From IMG/VR virus record IMGVR_UViG_3300044733_004704, positions 1 through 64,000 of that record: a stretch of 64,000 nt of DNA; one strand, written 5' to 3'. This DNA comes from a virus. Both the position numbers and the translations under genes were made by a program. Below the pieces are notes generated by a model, which ran no database searches, was not told the origin of the DNA, and saw only the letters and a program-made list of their open reading frames with translations. Each line of letters starts with the position of its first letter. Within the stretch, counting starts at the first letter, position 1. Positions 25,167 through 33,139 of this stretch are shown one piece after another.

Positions 25167-27155
25167 ATGATTATAACTTATTTCCGTAGTTCGTCTTATA
25201 ATGCCCATTCTATGTGCGAACAACAATATTTTTTTGAATATGTACTAGGATGGAGGGGTCCAAGTGGACAAAAGGCGGATAAAGGAACAATAGTCCATAA
25301 AGTTTTAGAAATTCTTGCCATGATCAAACAAGGTCAGCAAGATAAATTATCTCATATAAACGACGACGAATTCTTAGGTCTTATAGATATAAATGACTAT
25401 AGTCTTAATACCATAATAGAAAAAGTATACAAGCATTATAGTACCGCTAATAGTCATCATACTTGGACTCTAAAAGACTATAAGGACTGCTATAATTGGG
25501 TTTACAAGGCTATAGAATTTAATGGCGGTATGTTTGATCCTAGAAATCGCACCATTCTTAGACCAGAACAACACTTTGATTTGGTAATAGAAAAACCATG
25601 GGCTAAATACGAGTATAATATTAATAATCAAAAACTAGATGGATATTTGGGCTTAAAAGGCACTATAGATCTTATAACTTTGGCTAATGATAATACTATT
25701 GAGGTCATAGATTGGAAAGGATTGCCATTAGATACAAAATTACCTACTCTTGACGGATGGACAACAATTGCAGATATAAATGTGGGATGTAATGTCTTTG
25801 ATCAATACGGTAATATATGTCGCGTTGTTGGAAAATCAAAAGTCAAAACAAAAAAATGTTTCAGAGTAACTTTTGATGACAAAACATCGGTAATTTGTGA
25901 CGATGAGCATTTATGGAAATTATCTAATGGTGAAACGGTATCTATACAGGATCTAGCTATTGGCGATACTATTAATGTGACAAAACCATTAAAATGTAAT
26001 GAACAATCCCTACCAATAGATCCTTATCTATTAGGAGTCTGGTTAGGAGACGGAAGAAATAGAGGTTGCGAGATTAGTGGCAATGATACTGAAATTTTTG
26101 AAGAAATACAAGCAAGAGGTTATGAGCTAGGAAAAATTCAAAATGATAAAAGATCAAAAAATAAGACAGTATCGATCCTAAATGTGACAAAAATACTAAA
26201 ATCTTTAAATCTATTGAATAATAAACATATACCAAAAATTTATTTGAGAGCATCTTTTCAACAAAGGCTAGACTTACTAAGGGGTTTGATGGATACAGAC
26301 GGAAATGTAAATCCAATTAGAAAACAAACTGTGTTTACTTCTTGTAATAAAAAACTATCCGACGATGTTAAAGACCTACTTTTAACCCTTGGGCAAAGAC
26401 CGAATCAAGCGTGTATTAAAAGAGATACAAATTACAAAAAAAACGTAATCATATATCCTATTTCGTTTCGTCCAATTGACATTAATCCTTTTCTATTGAA
26501 CAGGAAAAAAGAACTTGTGGATGTAAATTGGGGATCTGGAAGATCTAGGGTTAGACGAGTTTCTAAAATAGAAGAATCGATTATACAAAAAACTCAATGC
26601 ATTTCCGTAGACAGTCCAGACAATACTTATCTGTGTACAGAAAATTATATTCCAACACATAATACTGGACGAAGACTAGATTGGGCAACCGGTCAAGAAA
26701 AAACCCAAGAAAAGTTAGAAAAAGATCCACAACTTAAAATTTATCACTATGCTATTAAAAAATTATATCCGCATATTGAAAATGTAATTTTTTCTATCTA
26801 CTTTATTAATGATGGTGGTCCTTTTTCTATGGTATTTCATGATAGCGATCTCATAGACACAGAAAATATGTTGAGAGAAAAATTTGATATTATTAAGAAA
26901 ACAAAACGTCCTAAGCTTAATAAAACATGGATGTGTAATAAATTATGCCATTTCGGTAAAACCACTTTTGAAAATACTAGCATACAACCTTTGGAGGAAT
27001 ATAGAGATGGACAAATATGTCAAAAAGGATCTGTCATGACAAAGTGCGAACAAGTCAAGCACGACCTTGAACTTTATGGGATCGATGCTACAATGAGTAT
27101 GTACAAACACCCGAATCATTCTTTTGGATCTTACAAAGCGCCAGGATCAGTATGA
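25167..27155 (+). CDS. Cas4/RecB-type PD-(D/E)XK nuclease precursor with intein
   Basis: 662 residues before splicing, 347 after removal of residues 185-499. The extein is a RecB/Cas4-like nuclease: SSYNAHSMCEQQYFFEYV (the CxxC-less front), KGTIVHKVLEIL (RecB helix with His), LKGTIDLITL (catalytic Asp), EVIDWK joined to TGRRLDW (the E-x-D-x-K-T-G motif), and DPQLKIYHYAIKKLYP (motif with Gln and Tyr). C-terminal Cys residues (MCNKLCHFG and KGSVMTKCEQ) could be part of an iron-sulfur or zinc site. The intein lies between the catalytic Lys184 and Thr500, so activity requires splicing. The role is probably recombination or DNA end processing. Confidence 0.85.
   Translation: MIITYFRSSSYNAHSMCEQQYFFEYVLGWRGPSGQKADKGTIVHKVLEILAMIKQGQQDKLSHINDDEFLGLIDINDYSLNTIIEKVYKHYSTANSHHTWTLKDYKDCYNWVYKAIEFNGGMFDPRNRTILRPEQHFDLVIEKPWAKYEYNINNQKLDGYLGLKGTIDLITLANDNTIEVIDWKGLPLDTKLPTLDGWTTIADINVGCNVFDQYGNICRVVGKSKVKTKKCFRVTFDDKTSVICDDEHLWKLSNGETVSIQDLAIGDTINVTKPLKCNEQSLPIDPYLLGVWLGDGRNRGCEISGNDTEIFEEIQARGYELGKIQNDKRSKNKTVSILNVTKILKSLNLLNNKHIPKIYLRASFQQRLDLLRGLMDTDGNVNPIRKQTVFTSCNKKLSDDVKDLLLTLGQRPNQACIKRDTNYKKNVIIYPISFRPIDINPFLLNRKKELVDVNWGSGRSRVRRVSKIEESIIQKTQCISVDSPDNTYLCTENYIPTHNTGRRLDWATGQEKTQEKLEKDPQLKIYHYAIKKLYPHIENVIFSIYFINDGGPFSMVFHDSDLIDTENMLREKFDIIKKTKRPKLNKTWMCNKLCHFGKTTFENTSIQPLEEYRDGQICQKGSVMTKCEQVKHDLELYGIDATMSMYKHPNHSFGSYKAPGSV
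25719..26663 (+). mobile_element. Intein (class 3 type) with LAGLIDADG homing endonuclease
   Basis: 315 residues. Block A is GLPLDTKLPTLDGWTTIADI, with Gly rather than Cys/Ser at position 1. Block B is CDDEHLWKL, with His248 and Trp250. Two dodecapeptides are LLGVWLGDG (about 288-296) and LLRGLMDTDGNV (about 367-378). Block F is CISVDSPDNTYL, beginning at Cys478. Block G is THN at 497-499, followed by Thr500. A missing first nucleophile together with Trp (block B), Cys (block F) and Thr (+1) is the W-C-T signature of class 3 inteins, in which the block F Cys starts splicing. The endonuclease motifs look intact, so the element may still home. Confidence 0.88.
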
Positions 27156-28450
27156 CCTATTCTGTTCTTCATTGTCATTCGCATTTTAGTCTTTTGGATG
27201 GTCTTAATCGTCCAGAACAAATAGCTAATAGATGTTCTAAATTAGGCATTAATTCTTGTGCCTTAACCGATCATGGTAACATCGCCGGCTCTGTACAGTT
27301 CTATCAGAAAATGCGAAATAAAAATATAAAACCAATTCTTGGTTGTGAATTATATATATGTGAAGATGATCCGAGTATACAAACAAAAGAAAATGCTTCA
27401 TTATCACATTTTTTGGTATTGGCGAAAAATTTGCAAGGATGGAAAACCTTAATAAAGATTGTTTCCGAATCTAACAGACCCGATTACTTTTATCATAAGC
27501 CGCGTTTAAGTTTGGCGAAATTAGCAGAAATACTGGATGGTAACATTATAGGTATTTGTGGACATTTGGGATCAACATTAGCAGATAAGATATTATGCGA
27601 CGAATCCAAAGCTATAGATAATGGATTATCTTTTGTGGACTATATGAAAACTATATTTGGCACTGATAATTTTTTTCTAGAGACACAACTATTTGATCAA
27701 GCATATTTAAAACAACAAACATATTTGACAGATACAATAAGAAGAATTTCTGAATTAAGTAAAACAAAAGCGGTATGCACACCGGATGCTCATTATTGCG
27801 AACAAGACGATGCTATAGATCAAAGAATATTACTCTGTAATAATCTTAAAACAACATTATCAGATATAAATACTAAGATGCTTCATAATCAATCTGTACC
27901 TATGGAGTGTTTCTTTAAAAGTGACAAATACTATATTCTGTCTCCGGAAGAAATGAAAACTCTTCATAGCGATGAAGAGATAGAAAACACTTTATTTGTG
28001 GATAGTCTAATAGAAAATTTTGATATACTATCACCACCTAAATTACCTAAATTCGAATGTCCCGAAGGATTCTCTCCGGATGAATATTTAAGAGAATTAT
28101 GTAGAAAAGGTTGGAAAAATAGAATTATACCGAATATTGACAAATCACAACACGATATTTATGTTGATAGAATAAAATATGAACTACAGGTTTTGCAAAA
28201 TGCTGGGCTTAGTAGTTATTTTCTAATTGTTCAAGACATACTAAGATATGTTAAAAATAATAATTGGTTAGCAGGACCAGGACGAGGAAGCGCAGCCGGA
28301 TGCTTGGTTTCTTATTTAATAGGTATTACAGATATAGACCCTATTAAACACGAATTACTATTTGAAAGATTTTATTCCGATGGCAGGAATGTAAAAGAAC
28401 ACATATCTTTTCCGGAATTTTCTATACAAACATTTAAAAATGGTGTATAA
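27152..28450 (+). CDS. dnaE: DNA polymerase III alpha, N-terminal piece (PHP domain and start of palm)
   Basis: 432 residues. The PHP domain has HCHSHFSLLDG (His7, His9, His11), ALTDHGNIAG (His41) and PDAHYCEQDDA, so its metal ligands appear largely kept. From about residue 374, AGPGRGSAAGCLVSYLIGIT then DIDPIKHELLFERF is the conserved entry to the palm. The normal DnaE continues directly to the catalytic PDxDxD segment, but here the frame runs through 20 extra residues and stops. The catalytic Asp residues are in the next piece (29261-30145). A homing endonuclease gene fills the break. It overlaps the nuclease gene upstream by four bases. Confidence 0.88.
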   Translation: MTYSVLHCHSHFSLLDGLNRPEQIANRCSKLGINSCALTDHGNIAGSVQFYQKMRNKNIKPILGCELYICEDDPSIQTKENASLSHFLVLAKNLQGWKTLIKIVSESNRPDYFYHKPRLSLAKLAEILDGNIIGICGHLGSTLADKILCDESKAIDNGLSFVDYMKTIFGTDNFFLETQLFDQAYLKQQTYLTDTIRRISELSKTKAVCTPDAHYCEQDDAIDQRILLCNNLKTTLSDINTKMLHNQSVPMECFFKSDKYYILSPEEMKTLHSDEEIENTLFVDSLIENFDILSPPKLPKFECPEGFSPDEYLRELCRKGWKNRIIPNIDKSQHDIYVDRIKYELQVLQNAGLSSYFLIVQDILRYVKNNNWLAGPGRGSAAGCLVSYLIGITDIDPIKHELLFERFYSDGRNVKEHISFPEFSIQTFKNGV

Positions 28451-28472
28451 ACAGTATAATTCCGGAGGCAAT

Positions 28473-29291
28473 ATGAAAGCTAAAATAAAAGACTATAAAA
28501 ATAAGAGTTATAATTTACTTACTATAATAACTTTAGTTTCGGATAGTAAAGGAGAAACAATTGCTAAGTGTAAATGTAAATGCGGCAATGTCTGTTATAA
28601 GAAACTATCTATGATAAAGATTAACCATGTTAAAAGTTGTGGTTGTTTAGCAAAATCAACTAGATTTACTAAAAATAGTAAAAAAAAATTATTAAATGAT
28701 TTCTCTAAATTAGATGCCGCATCAGCTTATTGGCTTGGTTTTATTTTTGGCGATGGAAATATTAGTGATAGTAATAAGCTACAATTATGCTTGGGATCAG
28801 AATCAAAAAAACATTTGATTAAATTTTCTAAATTTTTAATAGGCTCTAATATAGTAAAAGACTACGATAATAGGTGTACATTTCAATTTACTAGTGATAT
28901 TTTAGCAAATAATATATCAAAATATGGTATTATACCAAGAAAAACATGGTATAGTACTTTAAAATTACCGTCGGATCAATTATTATGGCCAGATTTTATA
29001 AGAGGATATTGGGATGCTGATGGATGGGTTAGTATAAAAAAACAAACCAATAAAAATAAAGTCTACACTGGTTACAACATAGGTATATGTTCATATCTTC
29101 CAGAAAATTTGGAAACAGTATCCAAAGCCTTACCTGTAAAATATAAAAAACCAACAAAAATAAAAAATAGAGACTTGTATCAGTTAATATACCAAAACAA
29201 GAGTGAAATTAAAGTTATAGCAAAATATTTACTAAACAATCATTTATATATAGACTACAAATGGAAAAAAATTCTATACTTACTAGACTAG
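28473..29291 (+). CDS. LAGLIDADG homing endonuclease inside the split polymerase gene
   Basis: 272 residues from ATG 28473, which follows a strong ribosome site (GGAGG at 28464-28468); an in-frame start at 28440 is less likely. The N-terminal domain has a Cys-rich DNA-binding module (CKCKCGNVC, residues 33-41, and SCGCL, 56-59), as in phage HNH/AP2-type homing proteins. Two LAGLIDADG helices follow: AYWLGFIFGDGNIS (about 86-98) and FIRGYWDADGWV (about 175-186), with both acidic catalytic positions present. It is in another frame from the polymerase and overlaps piece 2 by 31 bases. It is either a free-standing endonuclease or sits in an intron. Confidence 0.85.
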   Translation: MKAKIKDYKNKSYNLLTIITLVSDSKGETIAKCKCKCGNVCYKKLSMIKINHVKSCGCLAKSTRFTKNSKKKLLNDFSKLDAASAYWLGFIFGDGNISDSNKLQLCLGSESKKHLIKFSKFLIGSNIVKDYDNRCTFQFTSDILANNISKYGIIPRKTWYSTLKLPSDQLLWPDFIRGYWDADGWVSIKKQTNKNKVYTGYNIGICSYLPENLETVSKALPVKYKKPTKIKNRDLYQLIYQNKSEIKVIAKYLLNNHLYIDYKWKKILYLLD

Positions 29292-30145
29292 TACATGAGA
29301 TTAAAAGCCAGCCTATAATCGAAAGGTTAGAACAAGAAAAAAATAATAGATTTCTTGAACATGAATGCTCTATAGTTCTTTCGGCTCCAGAAAATATATC
29401 ATACTATAATCATATAATAGTAAATAAAAATATTTTATCCGAAAACACTATTAATAGTTATATAATGTGGATATATGGTATTGTCGATCAGCTTGATAAT
29501 ACTCGTCCAATACAAAGCATTCCAGCCAGAATACAAATGCCAGATATCGATATAGATATCCCAATAGATAAACGAGAACAAGTATTAGAATATATAAAAA
29601 GTAAATATGGACATGGCAAAGTATCACAAATGATTACTTTTAATACTATGAAAGGTAGAGGAGCATTAAAAGATGTGCTAAGAGTATATGGTAATATATC
29701 TTTCGAAGAAATGAATTCTATTACCAAATTTATTCCTGACGAAGCAAAAATAGCCGACGAGCTTCAAGAGATGAAAGAAGATACCGGAGAAGCCTCAATT
29801 ATTAGATGGGCCTTAGAGAATAATACAGACAAGCTTAAAGAATGGTGCTACATAGCAGAAGATGGTTCGTTGGCTGGTCCATTGTCAAAAAGATTTGAAC
29901 AGGCCATAAGGCTTGAAGGAACAAAATCCAACCAAAGCAAACACGCTGCTGGTGTAATAATAGGTACCGAAGATCTTGCATCTCTGTGTCCTATGGTCTA
30001 TGATAATAGAAATGATCAGCTGATAGCGGGCATGGAGATGAATGATCTAGAGAGTTTGGGTTTAATTAAATTTGATATATTGGGTATAGCTTATTTGGAC
30101 AAAATCATGTCTGTATCAGAATACCTAAAAAACGGAGAACTATAA
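29261..30145 (+). CDS. dnaE: DNA polymerase III alpha, middle piece (catalytic palm)
   Basis: 294 residues. It contains all three catalytic aspartates: MPDIDIDIP (Asp95, Asp97) and GLIKFDILGIAYLD (Asp272). KREQVLEYIKSKYG, VSQMITFNTMKGRGALKDVL and QSKHAAGVIIG are typical palm/fingers blocks. Residues 1-90 (for example IKSQPIIERLEQEKNNRFLE) do not match the usual DnaE junction and may be phage-specific. No ribosome site precedes ATG 29261, inside the endonuclease gene. This suggests translational coupling, another start, or RNA splicing from 27152-28450. The stop overlaps the next small gene (TAATG). Confidence 0.85.
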   Translation: MEKNSILTRLVHEIKSQPIIERLEQEKNNRFLEHECSIVLSAPENISYYNHIIVNKNILSENTINSYIMWIYGIVDQLDNTRPIQSIPARIQMPDIDIDIPIDKREQVLEYIKSKYGHGKVSQMITFNTMKGRGALKDVLRVYGNISFEEMNSITKFIPDEAKIADELQEMKEDTGEASIIRWALENNTDKLKEWCYIAEDGSLAGPLSKRFEQAIRLEGTKSNQSKHAAGVIIGTEDLASLCPMVYDNRNDQLIAGMEMNDLESLGLIKFDILGIAYLDKIMSVSEYLKNGEL

Positions 30146-30327
30146 TGTTAACAAAAACATTAGACCAAGTTGCTGTGGGCGAAAACTTTAAAGCTAATAA
30201 TGTAGAATATACTAAGATCCAAGAAGTTAGAGTAAGTTGTTGCAGAAGCGTTAATTGTCATGTTGCAACAGATAGTAATCAAAGGACTTTTTTCCCAGGA
30301 AACACAGTAGTGGAGACAAATGGCTAA
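30145..30327 (+). CDS. Small conserved phage-type protein
   Basis: 60 residues. The pattern LDQVAVGENFKANNVEYTKI, then two adjacent Cys in VSCCRSVNCHVA and a final FFPGNTVVET, resembles a small beta-rich protein family common in phages with no assigned function. Cys residues at about 31, 32 and 37 could bind metal. It begins on the stop of the middle polymerase piece and overlaps the exonuclease gene by 8 bases, so it is part of the insert dividing polymerase pieces 2 and 3. Confidence 0.6.
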   Translation: MLTKTLDQVAVGENFKANNVEYTKIQEVRVSCCRSVNCHVATDSNQRTFFPGNTVVETNG

Positions 30328-31021
30328 TTTACAAAAAATTTGTGTATTTGATTTAGAAACGGACGGGGCTAATCCTGACCTTTGTAGCCCCGTTCAAATT
30401 GCCTCTCTGATAATAGATCCATATAAATTAGAAATTATCAAAGACTCAGAATTTAATATTAATCTAAAACCATCCATATTGGATGAAAAACCTGATTATA
30501 TATATGATGATAGTGATGTTCTTGATTTCCATGCCAAGGTTAGAGGATGCGAGAAAACCAAAATATTAGAGGACTGGAAATCTTATCAAAATCAGGATAA
30601 TGGATGGAAAATGTTCGTATCTTATTTAGAGAAATATCATATAAGATCGGATAAAAAATCTTGTTTTACAGCACCAATAGCTGCTGGATACAATATAAAT
30701 AGATTTGATCTTAGAATCATAGAAAGACTAAGTACGAAATATAATAATGTCAATAAGGAGGGAAGAACATCTCTTTTTTATCCACGAGACGTTATAGATC
30801 TAATGAATGTTATATTTTATTGGTTTGAAGGAAACAATGAACTAAAAAACTATACATTAGATAATGTTAGAGAATACCTAGGTCTTGGCAATAGTGGATC
30901 TCATGATGCGCTAAATGATGTAAGAGCCACGGCTGATATTCTTATTAGATTTATGAAACTTCATAGAAATCTTGGTAATAAGGTTAAATTCAAAAACGCG
31001 TTCGCCACAGCGTCCGCATAA
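30320..31021 (+). CDS. DnaQ-type 3'-5' exonuclease (DEDDh)
   Basis: 233 residues. Exo I is CVFDLETDGANPD with Asp11 and Glu13. Exo II-like DLRIIERL lies mid-protein. Exo III is GSHDALNDVRATADILI with His195 and Asp200, the DEDDh arrangement. It is most like the proofreading epsilon subunit of DNA polymerase III. It sits between the middle and C-terminal pieces of the split alpha subunit, so the four proteins are likely to form one polymerase-exonuclease complex. The gene overlaps its upstream neighbour by 8 bases, and the next piece starts five bases after its end. Confidence 0.87.
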   Translation: MANLQKICVFDLETDGANPDLCSPVQIASLIIDPYKLEIIKDSEFNINLKPSILDEKPDYIYDDSDVLDFHAKVRGCEKTKILEDWKSYQNQDNGWKMFVSYLEKYHIRSDKKSCFTAPIAAGYNINRFDLRIIERLSTKYNNVNKEGRTSLFYPRDVIDLMNVIFYWFEGNNELKNYTLDNVREYLGLGNSGSHDALNDVRATADILIRFMKLHRNLGNKVKFKNAFATASA

Positions 31022-31026
31022 TATTT

Positions 31027-32640
31027 ATGAATCATCACTATACGTTTGATTGTGGTTGTAAATTTAAGGTATTGGACTATACCCAGGATGGTATTCCTAG
31101 AATAGATTTCGATGGCAAACTAGAAAATCTGAATCTAGAATGTTCCAAAACATGGGATATGATAGCACAAGGAAACACAAAAGGCGTTTTCCAATTAGAG
31201 TCCAGACTAGGCTCTAGCATGTCCAAAAAACTTAAACCACAAAATATAGAGCAGCTTTCTGCATTGATTAGTATTATGCGACCAGGATCATTAGAGGCAT
31301 ATAGGGAAGGCAAAAGCATCAGTGATCATTATATAGATAAAAAAAATGGTCTAGAAGAATTAGATTACTTCCATCCTTCTCTTGAGCCTTCATTAAAATC
31401 CACCTATGGCGAGATGATTTATCAAGAACAGGCCATGCAAATCGCTCAGGCGGTGGCCGGGTTCGATCTTCAAGAAGCCGATATGCTTCGTAAGGCCATA
31501 GGCAAAAAGAAACCAGAAGAAATGGCAAAAATCAAAGTTAAATTCAAAGATGGTGTTAAAAAACTTAATATTGTCTCAGAAGATGAGAGCGAAGAAATTT
31601 TTGGTTGGATAGAAAAAAGTCAAAGATATAGCTTTAACAAGAGCCACGCTGTAAGTTATGCTATGAATGCATATTCATCAGCATATGCAAAAGCACACTT
31701 TGCCAAAGTATTTTTTGCATCATATTTAAAGTTCGCAAAAGACAAGATGGATCCCCAAAAAGAGATCAAGGAATTAATTAGAAACGCGACAGAAATGGAT
31801 GTTACTGTTTGCGTTCCAGATTTAAGAAAACTTAATAAACACTTTACTATAAACGATGATAAAATTTATTTTGGTTTAACAGATATAAAAGGTGTTGGTT
31901 ATTCGGTATATGATAAGATTATGGAAATAGTCAAAAATATGGATCTTAATTCTATATCATGGTATGGATGCTTAGTAAAATTGCTCAATAAAATAAACTC
32001 TACAGCCGCTAAGGCACTAATATCGTGCGGAGCCCTTGATTATTATCATATGTCGCGCACACAAATGTTGTTTGAATATGACATAATATCAGAATTAACA
32101 TCTAGAGAATTAGATCTTTTAGATATAAACCAAAAACATCTAGGACAAGTTTTAGAGAATCTGCTGACTAATAGTAAGATTAATATCAAGCGAAAAACTA
32201 ATATACAAAATTTGATTAAACTATATAAAAATCCACCATACTCACTAAACGATAAAATAGAATGGTTATCTGACACAGAAAATGCGTTGCTTGGTGCGTC
32301 TATTACCTGTTTTAAAATAGACTCGTACGACATTAGTATGACCAACTGTGATTGCAAAATGTTTAAACATACCAATAATGTTAAAAATATTATTTTAGCT
32401 GGTGAAATTAGTAATATAAATTTTGTTAAGACAAAGAATGGGAAAAATGCTGGTGCAGAAATGGCTTTTGTCACAATAGAGGATCAATACGCATCCTTGG
32501 ATTCCGTTATCCTATTTCCTGATCAATTGTCTAAATATCGAAACTATCTATTCGAAGGAAATGTACTAATATTTCTAGGCAATAAGAGTCCTAAAAAAGA
32601 CTCTTTTATAGTAGAAAAATGTTTTATACCAAGATCTTGA
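31027..32640 (+). CDS. dnaE: DNA polymerase III alpha, C-terminal piece (fingers, HhH, OB)
   Basis: 537 residues. It starts with a short Cys-containing segment (FDCGCKFKVLDY) and enters the conserved region at KTWDMIAQGNTKGVFQLES (about 42-59). It goes on through ISIMRPGSLEAYREGK, TYGEMIYQEQAMQIAQAVAG, LRKAIGKKKPEEM, and YSFNKSHAVSYAMNAYSSAY. A helix-hairpin-helix-like FGLTDIKGVGYSVYDKI follows, and an OB fold ends the protein (IILAGEISNINFVKTKNGKN, MAFVTIEDQYASLDSVILFP). It lacks the catalytic Asp residues, which are in 29261-30145. The stop codon TGA forms part of the -35 hexamer of the ssb promoter. Confidence 0.9.
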   Translation: MNHHYTFDCGCKFKVLDYTQDGIPRIDFDGKLENLNLECSKTWDMIAQGNTKGVFQLESRLGSSMSKKLKPQNIEQLSALISIMRPGSLEAYREGKSISDHYIDKKNGLEELDYFHPSLEPSLKSTYGEMIYQEQAMQIAQAVAGFDLQEADMLRKAIGKKKPEEMAKIKVKFKDGVKKLNIVSEDESEEIFGWIEKSQRYSFNKSHAVSYAMNAYSSAYAKAHFAKVFFASYLKFAKDKMDPQKEIKELIRNATEMDVTVCVPDLRKLNKHFTINDDKIYFGLTDIKGVGYSVYDKIMEIVKNMDLNSISWYGCLVKLLNKINSTAAKALISCGALDYYHMSRTQMLFEYDIISELTSRELDLLDINQKHLGQVLENLLTNSKINIKRKTNIQNLIKLYKNPPYSLNDKIEWLSDTENALLGASITCFKIDSYDISMTNCDCKMFKHTNNVKNIILAGEISNINFVKTKNGKNAGAEMAFVTIEDQYASLDSVILFPDQLSKYRNYLFEGNVLIFLGNKSPKKDSFIVEKCFIPRS

Positions 32641-32664
32641 CAAAACGCTGCCGCTTGGTATAAT
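32637..32664 (+). promoter_or_regulatory. Near-consensus sigma70-type promoter for ssb
   Basis: TTGACA (32637-32642) and TATAAT (32659-32664) with a 16-base spacer, the same spacing as the promoter at 12404-12431. The TGA stop of the polymerase C-terminal piece lies within the -35. The start site would be about 30 bases ahead of the ssb ATG, leaving room for the ribosome site. Confidence 0.75.
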
Positions 32665-32705
32665 GTTATATAGTTGTAGCGTTTTTACTTTTAGGAGTTT
32701 TGAAA

Positions 32706-33074
32706 ATGAATATCACATTGTTGAAGGGTAATCTTGCACGAGATCCTGAGCTAAGAGTTGTTAATCCAAACGGAAAACAAACTAGCGTAGTAAACTTTAC
32801 TATTGCTGTTAATAGAGACTATGTAAAGTCTAATGGAGAAAAAGACAGAATTACATCTTTCATTAACTGCGAAGCATGGGACAGCGGAGCAGAAACTATT
32901 GCCGAATCCCTTAAAAAGGGAGATTTGGTTATGGTAGAAGGATCTCTTAGAAATGACACATGGGAAAAAGATGGAGTTAAGCATAGTAGTCTAAAAGTTA
33001 GAGTTAATAACTTTTCGAAGATCACTAAGCTTAGTAGATCAAAGGCAGAAGAATCAGAATCGGTTGCTTTCTGA
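32706..33074 (+). CDS. ssb: Single-stranded DNA-binding protein
   Basis: 122 residues from ATG 32706, chosen over a TTG at 32700 because AGGAG (32693-32697) is eight bases from the ATG. The OB fold shows MNITLLKGNLARDPELRVV, VVNFTIAVNRDY, ITSFINCEAWDSGAETIAES, KGDLVMVEGSLRNDTWEKDG and VRVNNFSKI, as in bacterial SSB. The acidic C-terminus ends ESESVAF; it lacks the classical D-D-D-I-P-F but retains acid and a final Phe. It binds single strands at the fork and has its own promoter and terminator. Confidence 0.92.
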   Translation: MNITLLKGNLARDPELRVVNPNGKQTSVVNFTIAVNRDYVKSNGEKDRITSFINCEAWDSGAETIAESLKKGDLVMVEGSLRNDTWEKDGVKHSSLKVRVNNFSKITKLSRSKAEESESVAF

Positions 33075-33106
33075 CAATACTCAAAGAGGAATGAATATAG
33101 AATATT

Positions 33107-33124
33107 GGGGGTGAAACATCCCCC
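33107..33124 (+). terminator. Rho-independent-like terminator after ssb
   Basis: GGGGGTGAAACATCCCCC forms a five-pair G-C stem with a small inner TG/CA extension and one bulged T, followed by TTATTCTATT. It is the only strong G-C hairpin noticed in the gaps of this AT-rich region. Together with the promoter at 32637 it makes ssb a short separate unit. Confidence 0.65.
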
Positions 33125-33139
33125 TTATTCTATTATATA

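Noticed and set aside
25167-27155. Ordinary class 1 intein with a lost nucleophile (dead intein)
   Set aside because: The complete Trp250/Cys478/Thr500 set and intact THN end match class 3, which does not need Cys1. A dead element in the catalytic motif would abolish the nuclease.
28450-28473. Group I intron core around the homing endonuclease in dnaE
   Set aside because: Fewer than 25 bases are free of coding sequence and I could not recognise conserved P, Q, R or S elements. Kept only as an alternative to test.
32700-32705. TTG at 32700 as the ssb start
   Set aside because: It lies only two bases from AGGAG; the ATG at 32706 has normal spacing and matches the usual SSB N-terminus (MNITLLKGNL).
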